Shown: positions 15,761 to 23,980 of the stretch, in pieces
How positions within the stretch are numbered: the stretch's first letter is position 1
Layout of the letters: each line of letters starts with the position of its first letter
Origin: Desulfobacterales bacterium
Lineage (GTDB): Bacteria > Desulfobacterota > Desulfobacteria > Desulfobacterales > UBA11574
NCBI GenBank assembly: GCA_022340885.1
Contig: JAJDND010000078.1
Location: forward strand, 1-52,042
Direction: 5' to 3'
DNA length: 52,042 nucleotides
Made by a program: the position numbers and the translations under genes
Notes under the pieces: generated by a model
Seen by the model: only the letters and a program-made list of their open reading frames with translations
What the model was told of the DNA's origin: nothing
Databases searched by the model: none

Positions 15761-17055
15761 CGCGCTTAATACATCAAAATATAGTCCCACCCAAGCATTC
15801 TGAAGAAATGCCGCTGCTAGGGCCCGAAGAATTGATTCCATTTATCGAACAGTATTTCAGCCGGCGGAAAGTCTATCTCAAACAAGTCAAAAAACATGGC
15901 TCTTTCCTGTACGTGTTGGAACCGGACGTATTGATGCGGCGTGCGGAACAGTTTAAAAAAGCGTTTCGCCGGGAGTTGCACGATTCGGGCTTTTATTTCG
16001 CCGTCAAAAGCAATAATCATCCCGAAGTCGCTCGAACCCTTCTGAAATCAGGCTTCGGACTGGATGTATCCAGCGGTGTGGAATTGCAGACGGCCATCGA
16101 TGTCAACGCAAAGGAGATTATTTTCAGCGGACCCGGCAAAACGCCAGAAGAGCTGGAATCGGCTGTACGAAACAGCAGCTGCGTGACAGTGCTGATAGAC
16201 AGTTTCGGCGAACTGCACCGACTGCAAAAGGCTGCCTCAATGGCGGGGACTACGGTGCGCGCCGGTGTGCGGCTGACCACCAACCCCAAAGGCTTGTGGC
16301 GAAAGTTCGGGATACCGCCTGAAACGCTCACCGAATTCTGGCGTGCCGCCCGGTCATGCCCCCATATAGCTCTAAAAGGGATTCAGTTTCATACCAGTTG
16401 GAATCTTTCAGCAGCGTCCCAAACAGACGCTATCGCCCTTTTGGGAGAACTGCTTTCACACATGCCGGATAATCTCATCGAAAACCTGTCATTTATCGAT
16501 GTCGGTGGCGGATACTGGCCCCGTCAGGGTGAATGGCTTCATCCTCCGGCAGAACCGCAGGAGATGCGTCAAAAGACGAACAGGCATTTGTCCGACATAT
16601 CGATGATTCATCTTCGATTCCCGGCAGAACCCATTGAAACATTTGCCCGGAAGATCAGTCAGGCAATAAAATACCATATCTTTCCCGTGACACGTTGCAG
16701 AATTTGTTTCGAACCCGGCCGCTGGATCTGCAATGATTCAATGCACCTTTTGATGACCGTCGTGGATCAAAAGGCAGAGGACCTGGTTATCACGGATGCC
16801 GGCACCAACGCCGTGGGATGGGAGCGTTTTGAAACCGACTATTTTCCCGTCCTGAATTTGACGCGGCCGGCTTTGATCGAAAAACCTTGCTACATCCTCG
16901 GGTCGCTGTGCACTCCCCATGATGTATGGGGATTCAGCTACTTCGGCCGGGAAATCCGTGTGGGCGACGTGCTCATGATTCCCACCCAGGGCGCCTATAC
17001 ATACAGCCTACGGCAACATTTCATCAAAGCCGTGCCCGAGGTTGTGATTATGTGA
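15757..17055 (+). CDS. PLP fold-type III decarboxylase (LysA/ornithine decarboxylase superfamily)
   Basis: The ATG at 15757 overlaps the upstream stop as ATGA, with a GGAG site 10 nt before, and is preferred to an earlier in-frame start; the protein is then 432 aa. The alanine-racemase-like barrel shows the PLP lysine in FYFAVKSNNHPE (Lys84), FHTSWN in place of the usual His loop, the phosphate-binding IDVGGGYWP and the EPGRWI strand. GSLCTPHDVWG contains the Cys and Asp of the dimer active site, and the end reads GAYTYSLRQHF. Relatives decarboxylate diaminopimelate, ornithine, carboxy-norspermidine or carrier-bound glutamate (BtrK). The specificity motif fits none that I know. It is the last gene of the coupled cluster. 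Confidence 0.85.
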   Translation: MTRLIHQNIVPPKHSEEMPLLGPEELIPFIEQYFSRRKVYLKQVKKHGSFLYVLEPDVLMRRAEQFKKAFRRELHDSGFYFAVKSNNHPEVARTLLKSGFGLDVSSGVELQTAIDVNAKEIIFSGPGKTPEELESAVRNSSCVTVLIDSFGELHRLQKAASMAGTTVRAGVRLTTNPKGLWRKFGIPPETLTEFWRAARSCPHIALKGIQFHTSWNLSAASQTDAIALLGELLSHMPDNLIENLSFIDVGGGYWPRQGEWLHPPAEPQEMRQKTNRHLSDISMIHLRFPAEPIETFARKISQAIKYHIFPVTRCRICFEPGRWICNDSMHLLMTVVDQKAEDLVITDAGTNAVGWERFETDYFPVLNLTRPALIEKPCYILGSLCTPHDVWGFSYFGREIRVGDVLMIPTQGAYTYSLRQHFIKAVPEVVIM

Positions 17056-17773
17056 GCGTCGTCCTCTTTCTCCTTGGTTCGATGATGAGCAGATTGTCGT
17101 CGTAAGTCACAATGCCCAGCATAATGGAACAAACCAGTCGGTAGATGTTGACTTCGTACTGCTGGTGCGAAGACACAGGGTTCGGCTTTAGTGGATCGGC
17201 GATGAGCACATTGCGCGACATCTTGTCATATCCTGCCAGCACAACAAAGTGCCCGGTCGATTCACCTCGAATATCATCATAAACAAGATGAAGATCTTCA
17301 ACATACTCACGAGAACAACTGTAAAGGTACGTGGCGTTTAAACCCGTTAAAATGGGCACTTCCCGTTTTAGATAATTCCGTATCAAACCCGGCGTAAGCG
17401 ACTGAAAACGAAGCTTTCCGCCAAGTTCAAAGAATTTTAAATACGCATGCGTCGCTGTGTTAAACAAGGAATCATCATCTTTGTACTTGAGCTGCAACCT
17501 GAGTTTCTCTGAAATGTCAGGACCATTTGGTACAAACCATGTGGGATCGAAAAGCTTGAGGTTGTATGTGTAAATCATCGCTTTATAGCCGCGACGCAAG
17601 GCATGGCAGGCAAGATAAACGGCCAGTGTGCCGCCGCCTTCCAAATCCGTCACCTCTGAAACGACCCGGCTCAAATGAATGGGATCGTCAAAATAACGGT
17701 AAATTGCATGAAGGCAGGTGGGGCCGCAAGTGGCATCATCCGGTTGCGGAGAAATGTCTAAATACAGTTTCAT
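17048..17773 (-). CDS. Papain-like C39-type peptidase domain protein
   Basis: This 241-aa single-domain protein has a C39-like cysteine protease triad: Cys16 in DDATCGPTCLHAIYRYF, His175 in ESTGHFVVLAGYD and Asp193 in VLIADPL. A GGGTLAVYLACHALRRGY helix follows the Cys region, as in this family. There is no signal peptide or transporter domain, unlike ABC-linked C39 proteases, so it probably acts in the cytosol as a peptidase, amidase or transacylase. Its 3' end overlaps the convergent decarboxylase by 8 nt. Similar proteins are often found near ATP-grasp and GNAT genes (family knowledge), so it may belong functionally with the cluster, though it is on the other strand. It lies 45 nt downstream of the radical SAM gene. 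Confidence 0.7.
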   Translation of the reverse strand: MKLYLDISPQPDDATCGPTCLHAIYRYFDDPIHLSRVVSEVTDLEGGGTLAVYLACHALRRGYKAMIYTYNLKLFDPTWFVPNGPDISEKLRLQLKYKDDDSLFNTATHAYLKFFELGGKLRFQSLTPGLIRNYLKREVPILTGLNATYLYSCSREYVEDLHLVYDDIRGESTGHFVVLAGYDKMSRNVLIADPLKPNPVSSHQQYEVNIYRLVCSIMLGIVTYDDNLLIIEPRRKRTTLT

Positions 17774-17818
17774 ATGATTTCAAACGCAATTAAAAAGCTT
17801 AAATGAATCCTTACTCGC

Positions 17819-19564
17819 CTACACTTTATCTTCGCTGTTTTCCGTGCAAACGCCGCAAATGCTGCAGGATTCAACTGGGCAAGGGGGAGAAACTTTGCCC
17901 TGAAGGGCTCTTTTATACTCGCTTTTGAGAAAAGTTTTTCTGATGCCGTGGTCGATAAAATCCCAGGGGAGCAATTCATCCAATGAACGCTCTCTGAGAA
18001 CATAGAAATCAGGGTTTATGGGAGAAGATTTCAAGGTTTTGGGCCAGTTCCCCTGATTGGCATTTGCCCGCGACAACAGTTGCGCAACCCTTCGGTCCCC
18101 CCGTGCCAGCAGTCCCTGAATATAAGCCCACCGGGGAATATCCGCATGGACGCGAACATTTGCCACCCTTTTCAGAGCGTTTTTAACTTTCTTTATCTTC
18201 TCTTTAAGCAAATGAACATCATCCATCTTCACCCATTGAAACGGCGTAAACGGTTTCGGAACAAAGCTGTTCAAACTGACGGTGATCTCTCCCATGCGTT
18301 TTCTGGCACGGCTCGATTTGAGGAACTGATGCTTTATTCTTTTGCAAAGGGCCGGAATCGCTTCAACATCGTCCATGGTTTCAGTGGGCAGGCCGACCAT
18401 GAAATAGAGCCTTATGTTAAGGATGCCGGCGGCGACAATCTGTTCGACGGCTTCGAGGATGTCGGTTTCTTCGATCCCCTTGTTGATGACCTTTCGCATC
18501 CGTTCCGATCCGGCATCCGGCGCAATTGTCGCGGTTTTGGCTTTGCTTTTCCTGAGCACCGAAAGGAGTTCAGACGTCAGCGCATCGGCCCGAAGGGAGC
18601 TGAAAGATACCCGGGTATCTTTTTCCACTTTAGCGCAAATTTTTTCGAGATCCGGCAGATCCGATACCGCGGCACCGACAAGCCCTATTTTGCTTGTCTT
18701 TGAAACCCCCTGATCCATACATTCCATTAGGAGGGGAAAGGGCCTGAACCTCGGCGGTCTATAAACAAATCCCGAAGCGCAGAACCGGCAGCCATGGGCG
18801 CATCCTCTGCTGACTTCAATGAGAAACGTATTGTCGAAAATCGTATCGGATGTGATGATGGCGCTGCATGTCGGTGTACGGGAAAGATCTCTGACATAAA
18901 GGCGTTCAACTTTGGCCGGAACATCGAATATGGGCTCAAGGGCGCCAAGCGTTCCGTCCGGATGATAGGATGCACTGTAAAAAGAAGGAATATAAGCACC
19001 GGGAACATCTCTGGCAATGATATTCAGGCATTGCTGCCTGTCCCGAGCCAGGGTATCGGGAGAGAATGTTGTCAAAAATTTCGGCAGAACCGCCTCGGCT
19101 TCACCGATGAGAAAGCAGTCGATAAACGGCGCCAGGGGTTCCGGATTTAAAAAGAAAGCAACTCCCCCTGCAATCACGAGGGGGTGGGGGGGTACTCTGT
19201 CTTTGGATTGCAGAGGGAGCTTTGCTTTTTCGAGAATGCTCAGGAGGTTGGGGAAGTCATTCTCATATGATACCGAAAACGCAACAAGATCAAAGGCCCG
19301 AATATCATTTCCGGACTCTATGGTGGTGATGCGTCCCGTCCCGGTCCGTTCGTCATCATCCGGAAGAAACGACCGCTCGCATAACATATCTTCATATGAA
19401 TTGATGAGTTCATACACCGCCTGAAAACCGAGGTTGGACATGCCGACATGATACGTATTGGGATAGACCAGCGCGACCTTGACACGTTTTTTCCATTGTT
19501 TTCGGATGACGCCGGTTTCGCTGTCCGCCACATTTTTGTAAATTTTATGGGGTGTGCGTACCAT
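17819..19564 (-). CDS. B12-binding radical SAM protein (TIGR03960-like)
   Basis: This 581-aa protein has an N-terminal cobalamin-binding-like domain (VALVYPNTYHVGMSNLGFQAVYEL; FDLVAFSVSYENDF; VIAGGVAFFLNPEPL). A radical SAM domain follows with the [4Fe-4S] cysteines in CAHGCRFC (Cys255, Cys259, Cys262) preceded by EVSRG. Downstream motifs are PDAGSERMRKVINKG and YFMVGLPTE. The C terminus adds a second Cys cluster, CPVESCSICGVC, possibly for an auxiliary iron-sulfur centre. The family occurs next to ribosome or division genes in many anaerobes and its reaction is not established. It starts 19 nt after the ftsZ stop, on the same strand, and may be co-transcribed with the dcw cluster. Confidence 0.87.
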   Translation of the reverse strand: MVRTPHKIYKNVADSETGVIRKQWKKRVKVALVYPNTYHVGMSNLGFQAVYELINSYEDMLCERSFLPDDDERTGTGRITTIESGNDIRAFDLVAFSVSYENDFPNLLSILEKAKLPLQSKDRVPPHPLVIAGGVAFFLNPEPLAPFIDCFLIGEAEAVLPKFLTTFSPDTLARDRQQCLNIIARDVPGAYIPSFYSASYHPDGTLGALEPIFDVPAKVERLYVRDLSRTPTCSAIITSDTIFDNTFLIEVSRGCAHGCRFCASGFVYRPPRFRPFPLLMECMDQGVSKTSKIGLVGAAVSDLPDLEKICAKVEKDTRVSFSSLRADALTSELLSVLRKSKAKTATIAPDAGSERMRKVINKGIEETDILEAVEQIVAAGILNIRLYFMVGLPTETMDDVEAIPALCKRIKHQFLKSSRARKRMGEITVSLNSFVPKPFTPFQWVKMDDVHLLKEKIKKVKNALKRVANVRVHADIPRWAYIQGLLARGDRRVAQLLSRANANQGNWPKTLKSSPINPDFYVLRERSLDELLPWDFIDHGIRKTFLKSEYKRALQGKVSPPCPVESCSICGVCTENSEDKV

Positions 19565-19583
19565 GTAACGCTATCATCGGTTT

Positions 19584-20765
19584 CTAATCCGCCTTTCTTC
19601 GTAAAAATGTCGGTACATCCAGATTCGCAAGATCGGAATTGTCAACGACGATACCTCTGTATCCTCTGTAAGTGCCGCCGCCCGATTCACCCACTGCATG
19701 CTTTCGACGGATAAAGGTCGGTTCGTCATAATCGACGGCATCGTTAAAATCCTCGGCTGTGATATCCCTGACTCTGCCTCTGAGTTCTGTTTTCATACCG
19801 GTTTCCGGCGCCGAATCGATCCCGGTGGCAATGACGGTGACCCGCATCTCATTGCCGAGGCTGTCGTCCACGGCGGTTCCCCATATAATGTCGGCCTCTT
19901 CACCGACCTCATTGTATATGCGATCAGATGCCTCGGTCATCTCTTCCATCGTCAAATCGGTATTGCTGGTAATGTTCATCAACACGCCCTTGGCGCCGGA
20001 AATGGAGATATCTTCCAGCAAGGGATGTGAGATCGCCCTTTCAGCGGCTTCCAAGGCACGGTTCTCACCGCTGGCAATGCCGATGCCCATAATGGCCATA
20101 CCGGCCTTGGACATGATGGTTTTAACATCGGCAAAGTCAAGATTGATCAATCCCGGCATCATGATAAGGTCCGTAATCCCTTTGACGGAATGGAGCAGCA
20201 CTTCATCGGCTTTTTTGAACATATCGATCATCCTGGCATTTTTAGATGCAAGGCCCCTGAGCCGGTCATTGGGGATGGTGATGACCGTATCGGCGGTTTG
20301 TTTGAGCATGTTAATGCCGTCTTCAGCCTGTTTAGCCCTTTTCTTGCCTTCGAATGAAAACGGTTTGGTCACCACCGCCACGGTCAATATGTCGATTTCT
20401 TTGCAGAGCTCTGCGATCACCGGCGCCGCGCCGGTTCCGGTACCGCCGCCGAATCCCGCTGTAATGAACACCATATGGCTGCCGGTCAATGCATCTTTAA
20501 TGGCTTCGGCATTTTCCAGCGCCGCTTCACGCCCGATTTGAGGGTTGGCCCCGGCCCCCAGACCCTGGGTGAGCTGTTCACCGATCTGGAGCTTGGCCGA
20601 TGCCTTTGAAACGTCAAGGGCTTGTGAGTCCGTATTGGCAGCAATAAATTTTACGCCTTGAAGCTTGGAATCAATCATGTTGTTGATGGCATTCCCCCCG
20701 GCGCCGCCAACGCCGATCACCATTATTTTAGCAAAATTCTCATTTTCAATCAAAGTAAACGTCAT
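19584..20765 (-). CDS. ftsZ: Cell division GTPase FtsZ
   Basis: FtsZ polymerises into the division ring at midcell. The GTPase signature GFGGGTGTGAAPV is near residues 104-116, the N-terminal glycine loop is VIGVGGAGGNAINNM, and the T7 synergy loop is GLINLDFADVKTI. The conserved C-terminal peptide for FtsA binding is LDVPTFLRRKAD at the very end. The start is placed at the ATG at 20765 (393 aa): an AGGAGG site lies 9-14 nt upstream, whereas the GTG at 20774 overlaps it. It is the last dcw gene. A 180-nt leader with interleaved inverted repeats separates it from ftsA, suggesting separate control of FtsZ level. Confidence 0.98.
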   Translation of the reverse strand: MTFTLIENENFAKIMVIGVGGAGGNAINNMIDSKLQGVKFIAANTDSQALDVSKASAKLQIGEQLTQGLGAGANPQIGREAALENAEAIKDALTGSHMVFITAGFGGGTGTGAAPVIAELCKEIDILTVAVVTKPFSFEGKKRAKQAEDGINMLKQTADTVITIPNDRLRGLASKNARMIDMFKKADEVLLHSVKGITDLIMMPGLINLDFADVKTIMSKAGMAIMGIGIASGENRALEAAERAISHPLLEDISISGAKGVLMNITSNTDLTMEEMTEASDRIYNEVGEEADIIWGTAVDDSLGNEMRVTVIATGIDSAPETGMKTELRGRVRDITAEDFNDAVDYDEPTFIRRKHAVGESGGGTYRGYRGIVVDNSDLANLDVPTFLRRKAD

Positions 20766-20801
20766 GTCCCCCACCTCCTGTTATTAAATCATAGATTGTA
20801 A

Positions 20802-20930
20802 ATTGAAAATTCAAGGAATTGCTCCAATTTTATCGACTGATAAACAGAGCCAGGCGATACAACAAATCTTCATTCTTGAATTTTCAATGCCGAACGGCCC
20901 CCTGTCCGCCCTGGCTAGCGCCTGTCGATA
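20802..20930 (-). promoter_or_regulatory. Structured ftsZ leader with interleaved inverted repeats
   Basis: ATTGAAAATTCAAG (20802-20815) is exactly complementary to 20875-20888. A second pair, TATCGAC plus GCCAGG (20831-20854), is complementary to CCTGGC plus GTCGATA (20910-20930). The pairs interleave rather than nest, so they would form a pseudoknot or two exclusive folds. The region lies between ftsA and the ftsZ ribosome site. Confidence 0.45.
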
Positions 20931-20945
20931 ATGTGTCATCTCAAG

Positions 20946-22172
20946 TCATATCACCTCCTTGAACCACTTTTTCATCCGGATCATGACTCTGTTGAAAATA
21001 TTGGTGTCACGAATCCTGAATTTCTTTTTCGGTTGATTTCTGGCGCCGTATAAAACGAGCCCGACACCGGTGGCATACATCGGGTTGTTGACGACATCCG
21101 TAAGACCGCTGATCCCTCTGGGTGTCCCCAGGCGGGTCGGCAGATCGAAAACCGCCTCCGCGACATCCGTGACACCCTCCAAAAGGGATGAACCGCCGGT
21201 TAACACGATGCCGGAAGTAATGGTATTTTCCATTCCGGCCCGAAAGACTTCTCTTTTGATGAGCGTGAAAATTTCTTCCATCCGGGGTTCCAGTATTTCG
21301 CCCAGGATTTGTCGTTGAAGCTTTCTGGGTTTGCGTCCTCCCATACCGGGGACTTCGATGGTTTCATCACCGCTGATGTTCTGGGAAATACAGGTGCCGT
21401 ATTTTTTCTTTATCTTTTCTGCGTCGGCCAAGGACGCACGCAGCCCGATACTGATATCATTCGTCAGGTTGTTGCCGCCCAGGGCCAGTACAAATGTGTG
21501 TTTGATGTTTTTCCCGGAAAAAATGGCGAGGTCGGTTGTACCCCCGCCAAGGTCCATCAGCGCCGTCCCAAGATCCTTTTCTTCATCCGTCAGCACGGCC
21601 TCTCCCGAAGCAAGGGGCTCCAAAACAATATCGCACACATCGAGTCCCGATCGATTGGCGCATTTCACAATGTTATGGGCGGATGTCACAGCGCCGGTCA
21701 CGATATGAATCTTGGCTTCCAGCCGAACGCCGGACATTCCCACCGGATTCTGAATTCCGCCCTGGTCGTCGATCATGAATTCCTGAGGAATCACATGAAT
21801 GACTTCTCGGTCCATAGGAATCGCTACGGCACGCGCCGCATCGATGACCCGGTCCACATCCTGTTGCGTGACTTCCGGTCCCTTGATCGCAACGATGCCG
21901 CGACTGTTAAACCCCGTGATATGGCCGCCTGCAATTCCAGCATACACGGATGAAATTTCACATCCTGCCATAAGCTCCGCCTCTTCAATGGCTTTTTGAA
22001 TCGATTCCACGGTGGACTCGATATTGACGACCACGCCTTTCCGAAGTCCGATGGAGGGATGTGTACCGATACCGACGATATTTATTTTATCCCCTGTCAC
22101 TTCACCGACCACGGCACATATCTTCGTCGTTCCGATATCGAGTCCGACAATAATATTTCCATGTCCCTGCAT
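20946..22172 (-). CDS. ftsA: Cell division protein FtsA
   Basis: FtsA is the actin-like protein that tethers FtsZ filaments to the inner membrane. The 408-aa sequence shows the phosphate-1 loop VGLDIGTTKICAVVG (9-23), the 1C domain after it (SSVYAGIAGGHITGFNSRG), phosphate-2 ALMDLGGGTTDLAIFSG and the adenosine loop GIVLTGGSSLLEG. The last residues (FNRVMIRMKKWFKEVI) form the expected amphipathic membrane-targeting helix. An AAGGAGG ribosome site precedes the ATG. It starts 1 nt after the ftsQ frame, so translation is probably coupled. Confidence 0.97.
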   Translation of the reverse strand: MQGHGNIIVGLDIGTTKICAVVGEVTGDKINIVGIGTHPSIGLRKGVVVNIESTVESIQKAIEEAELMAGCEISSVYAGIAGGHITGFNSRGIVAIKGPEVTQQDVDRVIDAARAVAIPMDREVIHVIPQEFMIDDQGGIQNPVGMSGVRLEAKIHIVTGAVTSAHNIVKCANRSGLDVCDIVLEPLASGEAVLTDEEKDLGTALMDLGGGTTDLAIFSGKNIKHTFVLALGGNNLTNDISIGLRASLADAEKIKKKYGTCISQNISGDETIEVPGMGGRKPRKLQRQILGEILEPRMEEIFTLIKREVFRAGMENTITSGIVLTGGSSLLEGVTDVAEAVFDLPTRLGTPRGISGLTDVVNNPMYATGVGLVLYGARNQPKKKFRIRDTNIFNRVMIRMKKWFKEVI

Positions 22173-22173
22173 C

Positions 22174-23028
22174 TTAAACCTCCTTGCGGCTTTTTCCGAC
22201 GGATTCTAACTTCACGGGATTTACGACGATGCGATTCAAATTGTTAAGATCAATGGATTCAAGCTGCGAAAAACCACCCTCTTTTTCCAGATAAAAAAGA
22301 ACGTCTTTGAGCATGGCATACTTGCTCGGATAATCATTGTATCCGATTTTTATCTCTTTGATATGATCGAATGCATAAATGGTAAGACCCATTTCCCGAT
22401 CCACGTCGATTTTTTTGATGGAATTATAAGGCAGAATACTTTCGGATTTTTGTCCGAGGGTCAGTACCTTCATCACGGCATCAAAGGGAGCGCTTCTCGG
22501 CTCACCCTTGACATTGATATCCGAAAATTCGAGACCGCCGATGACCGGCAATCGACAACGGTCCGCTGCATCCATTTCTTTGAATATTTCCCCTTGGGTA
22601 TTGATGATAAATTTCCGACCGAGATCGAGTATCGCGAGCGGATCCTGCTCTTTTATTCTGATATCGATTCCGGAGGGGAGATCCCGGGAAATTTGTGCAT
22701 CTTCAATCCATGGTTGTGCGAGCAATCGTTTTCGGGCTTTTATCAGATTGACCGAGAAAATATTAACGCCGCTGATGATTTTTGCCTGCTGCAAAACTTT
22801 CTCTTGTGTCAGACGATGAATGCCGGCGACCTTCAAGGATTTGGCCCTGAAATAATTGCACTGGGTTAATAAATCGTAGCTGAACACAAAAAGAAGGCTG
22901 ACAAAAAGCAACGCAGCGCCAACAGTTGCCAGCTTCATCCCCAAGACCAGGCGTTTTATGAGTTTGTTGCGCTTTATGGCAGCACTGTTTTTGTAATAAT
23001 TTTTTCGGACTTTTTTACGTACCAACAA
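22174..23028 (-). CDS. ftsQ: Cell division protein FtsQ (POTRA domain)
   Basis: FtsQ is a bitopic inner membrane protein that links FtsB/FtsL to the divisome. The 284-aa sequence has a basic cytoplasmic tail and one membrane helix (about residues 30-52, GMKLATVGAALLFVSLLFVF). The POTRA domain follows (FRAKSLKVAGIHRLTQEKVL... PWIEDAQISRDLPSGIDIRIKEQDPLAI), then the FtsQ beta domain. The frame opens with TTG at 23028 (or 23025), behind a GAGG site and overlapping the murB stop by 14 nt; the first ATG in frame is too far inside, so a TTG start with translational coupling is likely. Confidence 0.92.
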   Translation of the reverse strand: MLVRKKVRKNYYKNSAAIKRNKLIKRLVLGMKLATVGAALLFVSLLFVFSYDLLTQCNYFRAKSLKVAGIHRLTQEKVLQQAKIISGVNIFSVNLIKARKRLLAQPWIEDAQISRDLPSGIDIRIKEQDPLAILDLGRKFIINTQGEIFKEMDAADRCRLPVIGGLEFSDINVKGEPRSAPFDAVMKVLTLGQKSESILPYNSIKKIDVDREMGLTIYAFDHIKEIKIGYNDYPSKYAMLKDVLFYLEKEGGFSQLESIDLNNLNRIVVNPVKLESVGKSRKEV

Positions 23029-23965
23029 CCTTGACCTCTCTTTCCAGATGAATATTGAACTTTTTTAATATGGTATCCTCCGTAAGATCGATCAGCGACA
23101 GAAAATCAGCGGCCGATGCATTTCGACGGTTGATAAAAAAATTGGCGTGTTTCGAGGAAATTTGGGCGCCGCCGATTGATTTTCCCTTTAAACCGGACAT
23201 CTCGATGAGCTGCCCCGCGGTCGGGCCGGTGCCGGGATTTTTAAAAACACATCCGGCACTTGGAAAACCAATGGGCTGTTTTCTTCGACGATCCATGATG
23301 ATTTCTCTGGCTGATTTCTTCAGCTTTTCAGGATCCGAAGGATAAAAAGAAAAGCGACCGTTTAATATAATCGCCTGATCCTCAAGACCTTCCGTCAATT
23401 CCGGATTCCAGGAAAGCTTTCGATATGCGAAATCAAGTGATTTTCCTTCAATACGGCGCGTCTTTCCCGAAGGCAGAAGAACATCTATGGATTTAAGCAC
23501 ATTTTCCATGGAACCGTGGGAAGTCCCTGCATTCATTTTAATGCCGCCGCCAACCGTTCCGGGAATACCCAGGGAAAAGTTCATGCCTTTTAAACCTCGT
23601 TTCAGGGCATAGGCACACAGCGCCGTCAGATTTGCGCCTGCCATAGCCGTCACCAGAGCCGCCTCCGTATGGGGACCGGTCTCTTCGATCGTCTTTAAAC
23701 ATTTTGTCAATACGACCACGACACCTCGAATACCAGCATCTTTAACCAAAAGATTGGTGCCTCTGCCGATGATCAGATAAGAAATCCTTTTCTCCCCGGA
23801 CCAGTTGATCAGGGCCTGAAGATCTTCAACGGTCTCGGGTGCCGCAAAGACTTCCGCAGGTCCGCCGATTCGCAGAGAAGTGTGTCTGGACATCGGTACT
23901 TCAAATCTGACACTGTTTTTAAAACGACTTTCAAGCCATCTGATTGAATCCGCATCAAGGGCCAT
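23015..23965 (-). CDS. murB: UDP-N-acetylenolpyruvoylglucosamine reductase MurB
   Basis: MurB uses NADPH and FAD to reduce UDP-GlcNAc-enolpyruvate to UDP-MurNAc. The 316-aa protein has the FAD-binding elements HTSLRIGGPAEVF, LIIGRGTNLLV and LGIPGTVGGGIKMNAGTSHG. The region PSAGCVFKNPGTGPTAGQLIE holds the proton-donor position (Cys-type, as in the shorter type II MurB). QISSKHANFFINRRNASA is the usual C-terminal block. It lacks the extra C-terminal domain of E. coli type I MurB. It lies 15 nt after murC and overlaps ftsQ. Confidence 0.96.
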   Translation of the reverse strand: MALDADSIRWLESRFKNSVRFEVPMSRHTSLRIGGPAEVFAAPETVEDLQALINWSGEKRISYLIIGRGTNLLVKDAGIRGVVVVLTKCLKTIEETGPHTEAALVTAMAGANLTALCAYALKRGLKGMNFSLGIPGTVGGGIKMNAGTSHGSMENVLKSIDVLLPSGKTRRIEGKSLDFAYRKLSWNPELTEGLEDQAIILNGRFSFYPSDPEKLKKSAREIIMDRRRKQPIGFPSAGCVFKNPGTGPTAGQLIEMSGLKGKSIGGAQISSKHANFFINRRNASAADFLSLIDLTEDTILKKFNIHLEREVKVVGT

Positions 23966-23980
23966 TGCCCTTATATCCTT

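Noticed and set aside
17566-19424. Several long plus-strand frames opposite the C39-like and radical SAM genes
   Set aside because: They are shadows of the minus-strand genes, with no protein-family features.
20766-20774. GTG at 20774 as start of ftsZ
   Set aside because: It overlaps the AGGAGG ribosome site that serves the ATG at 20765, which matches the usual FtsZ N terminus.
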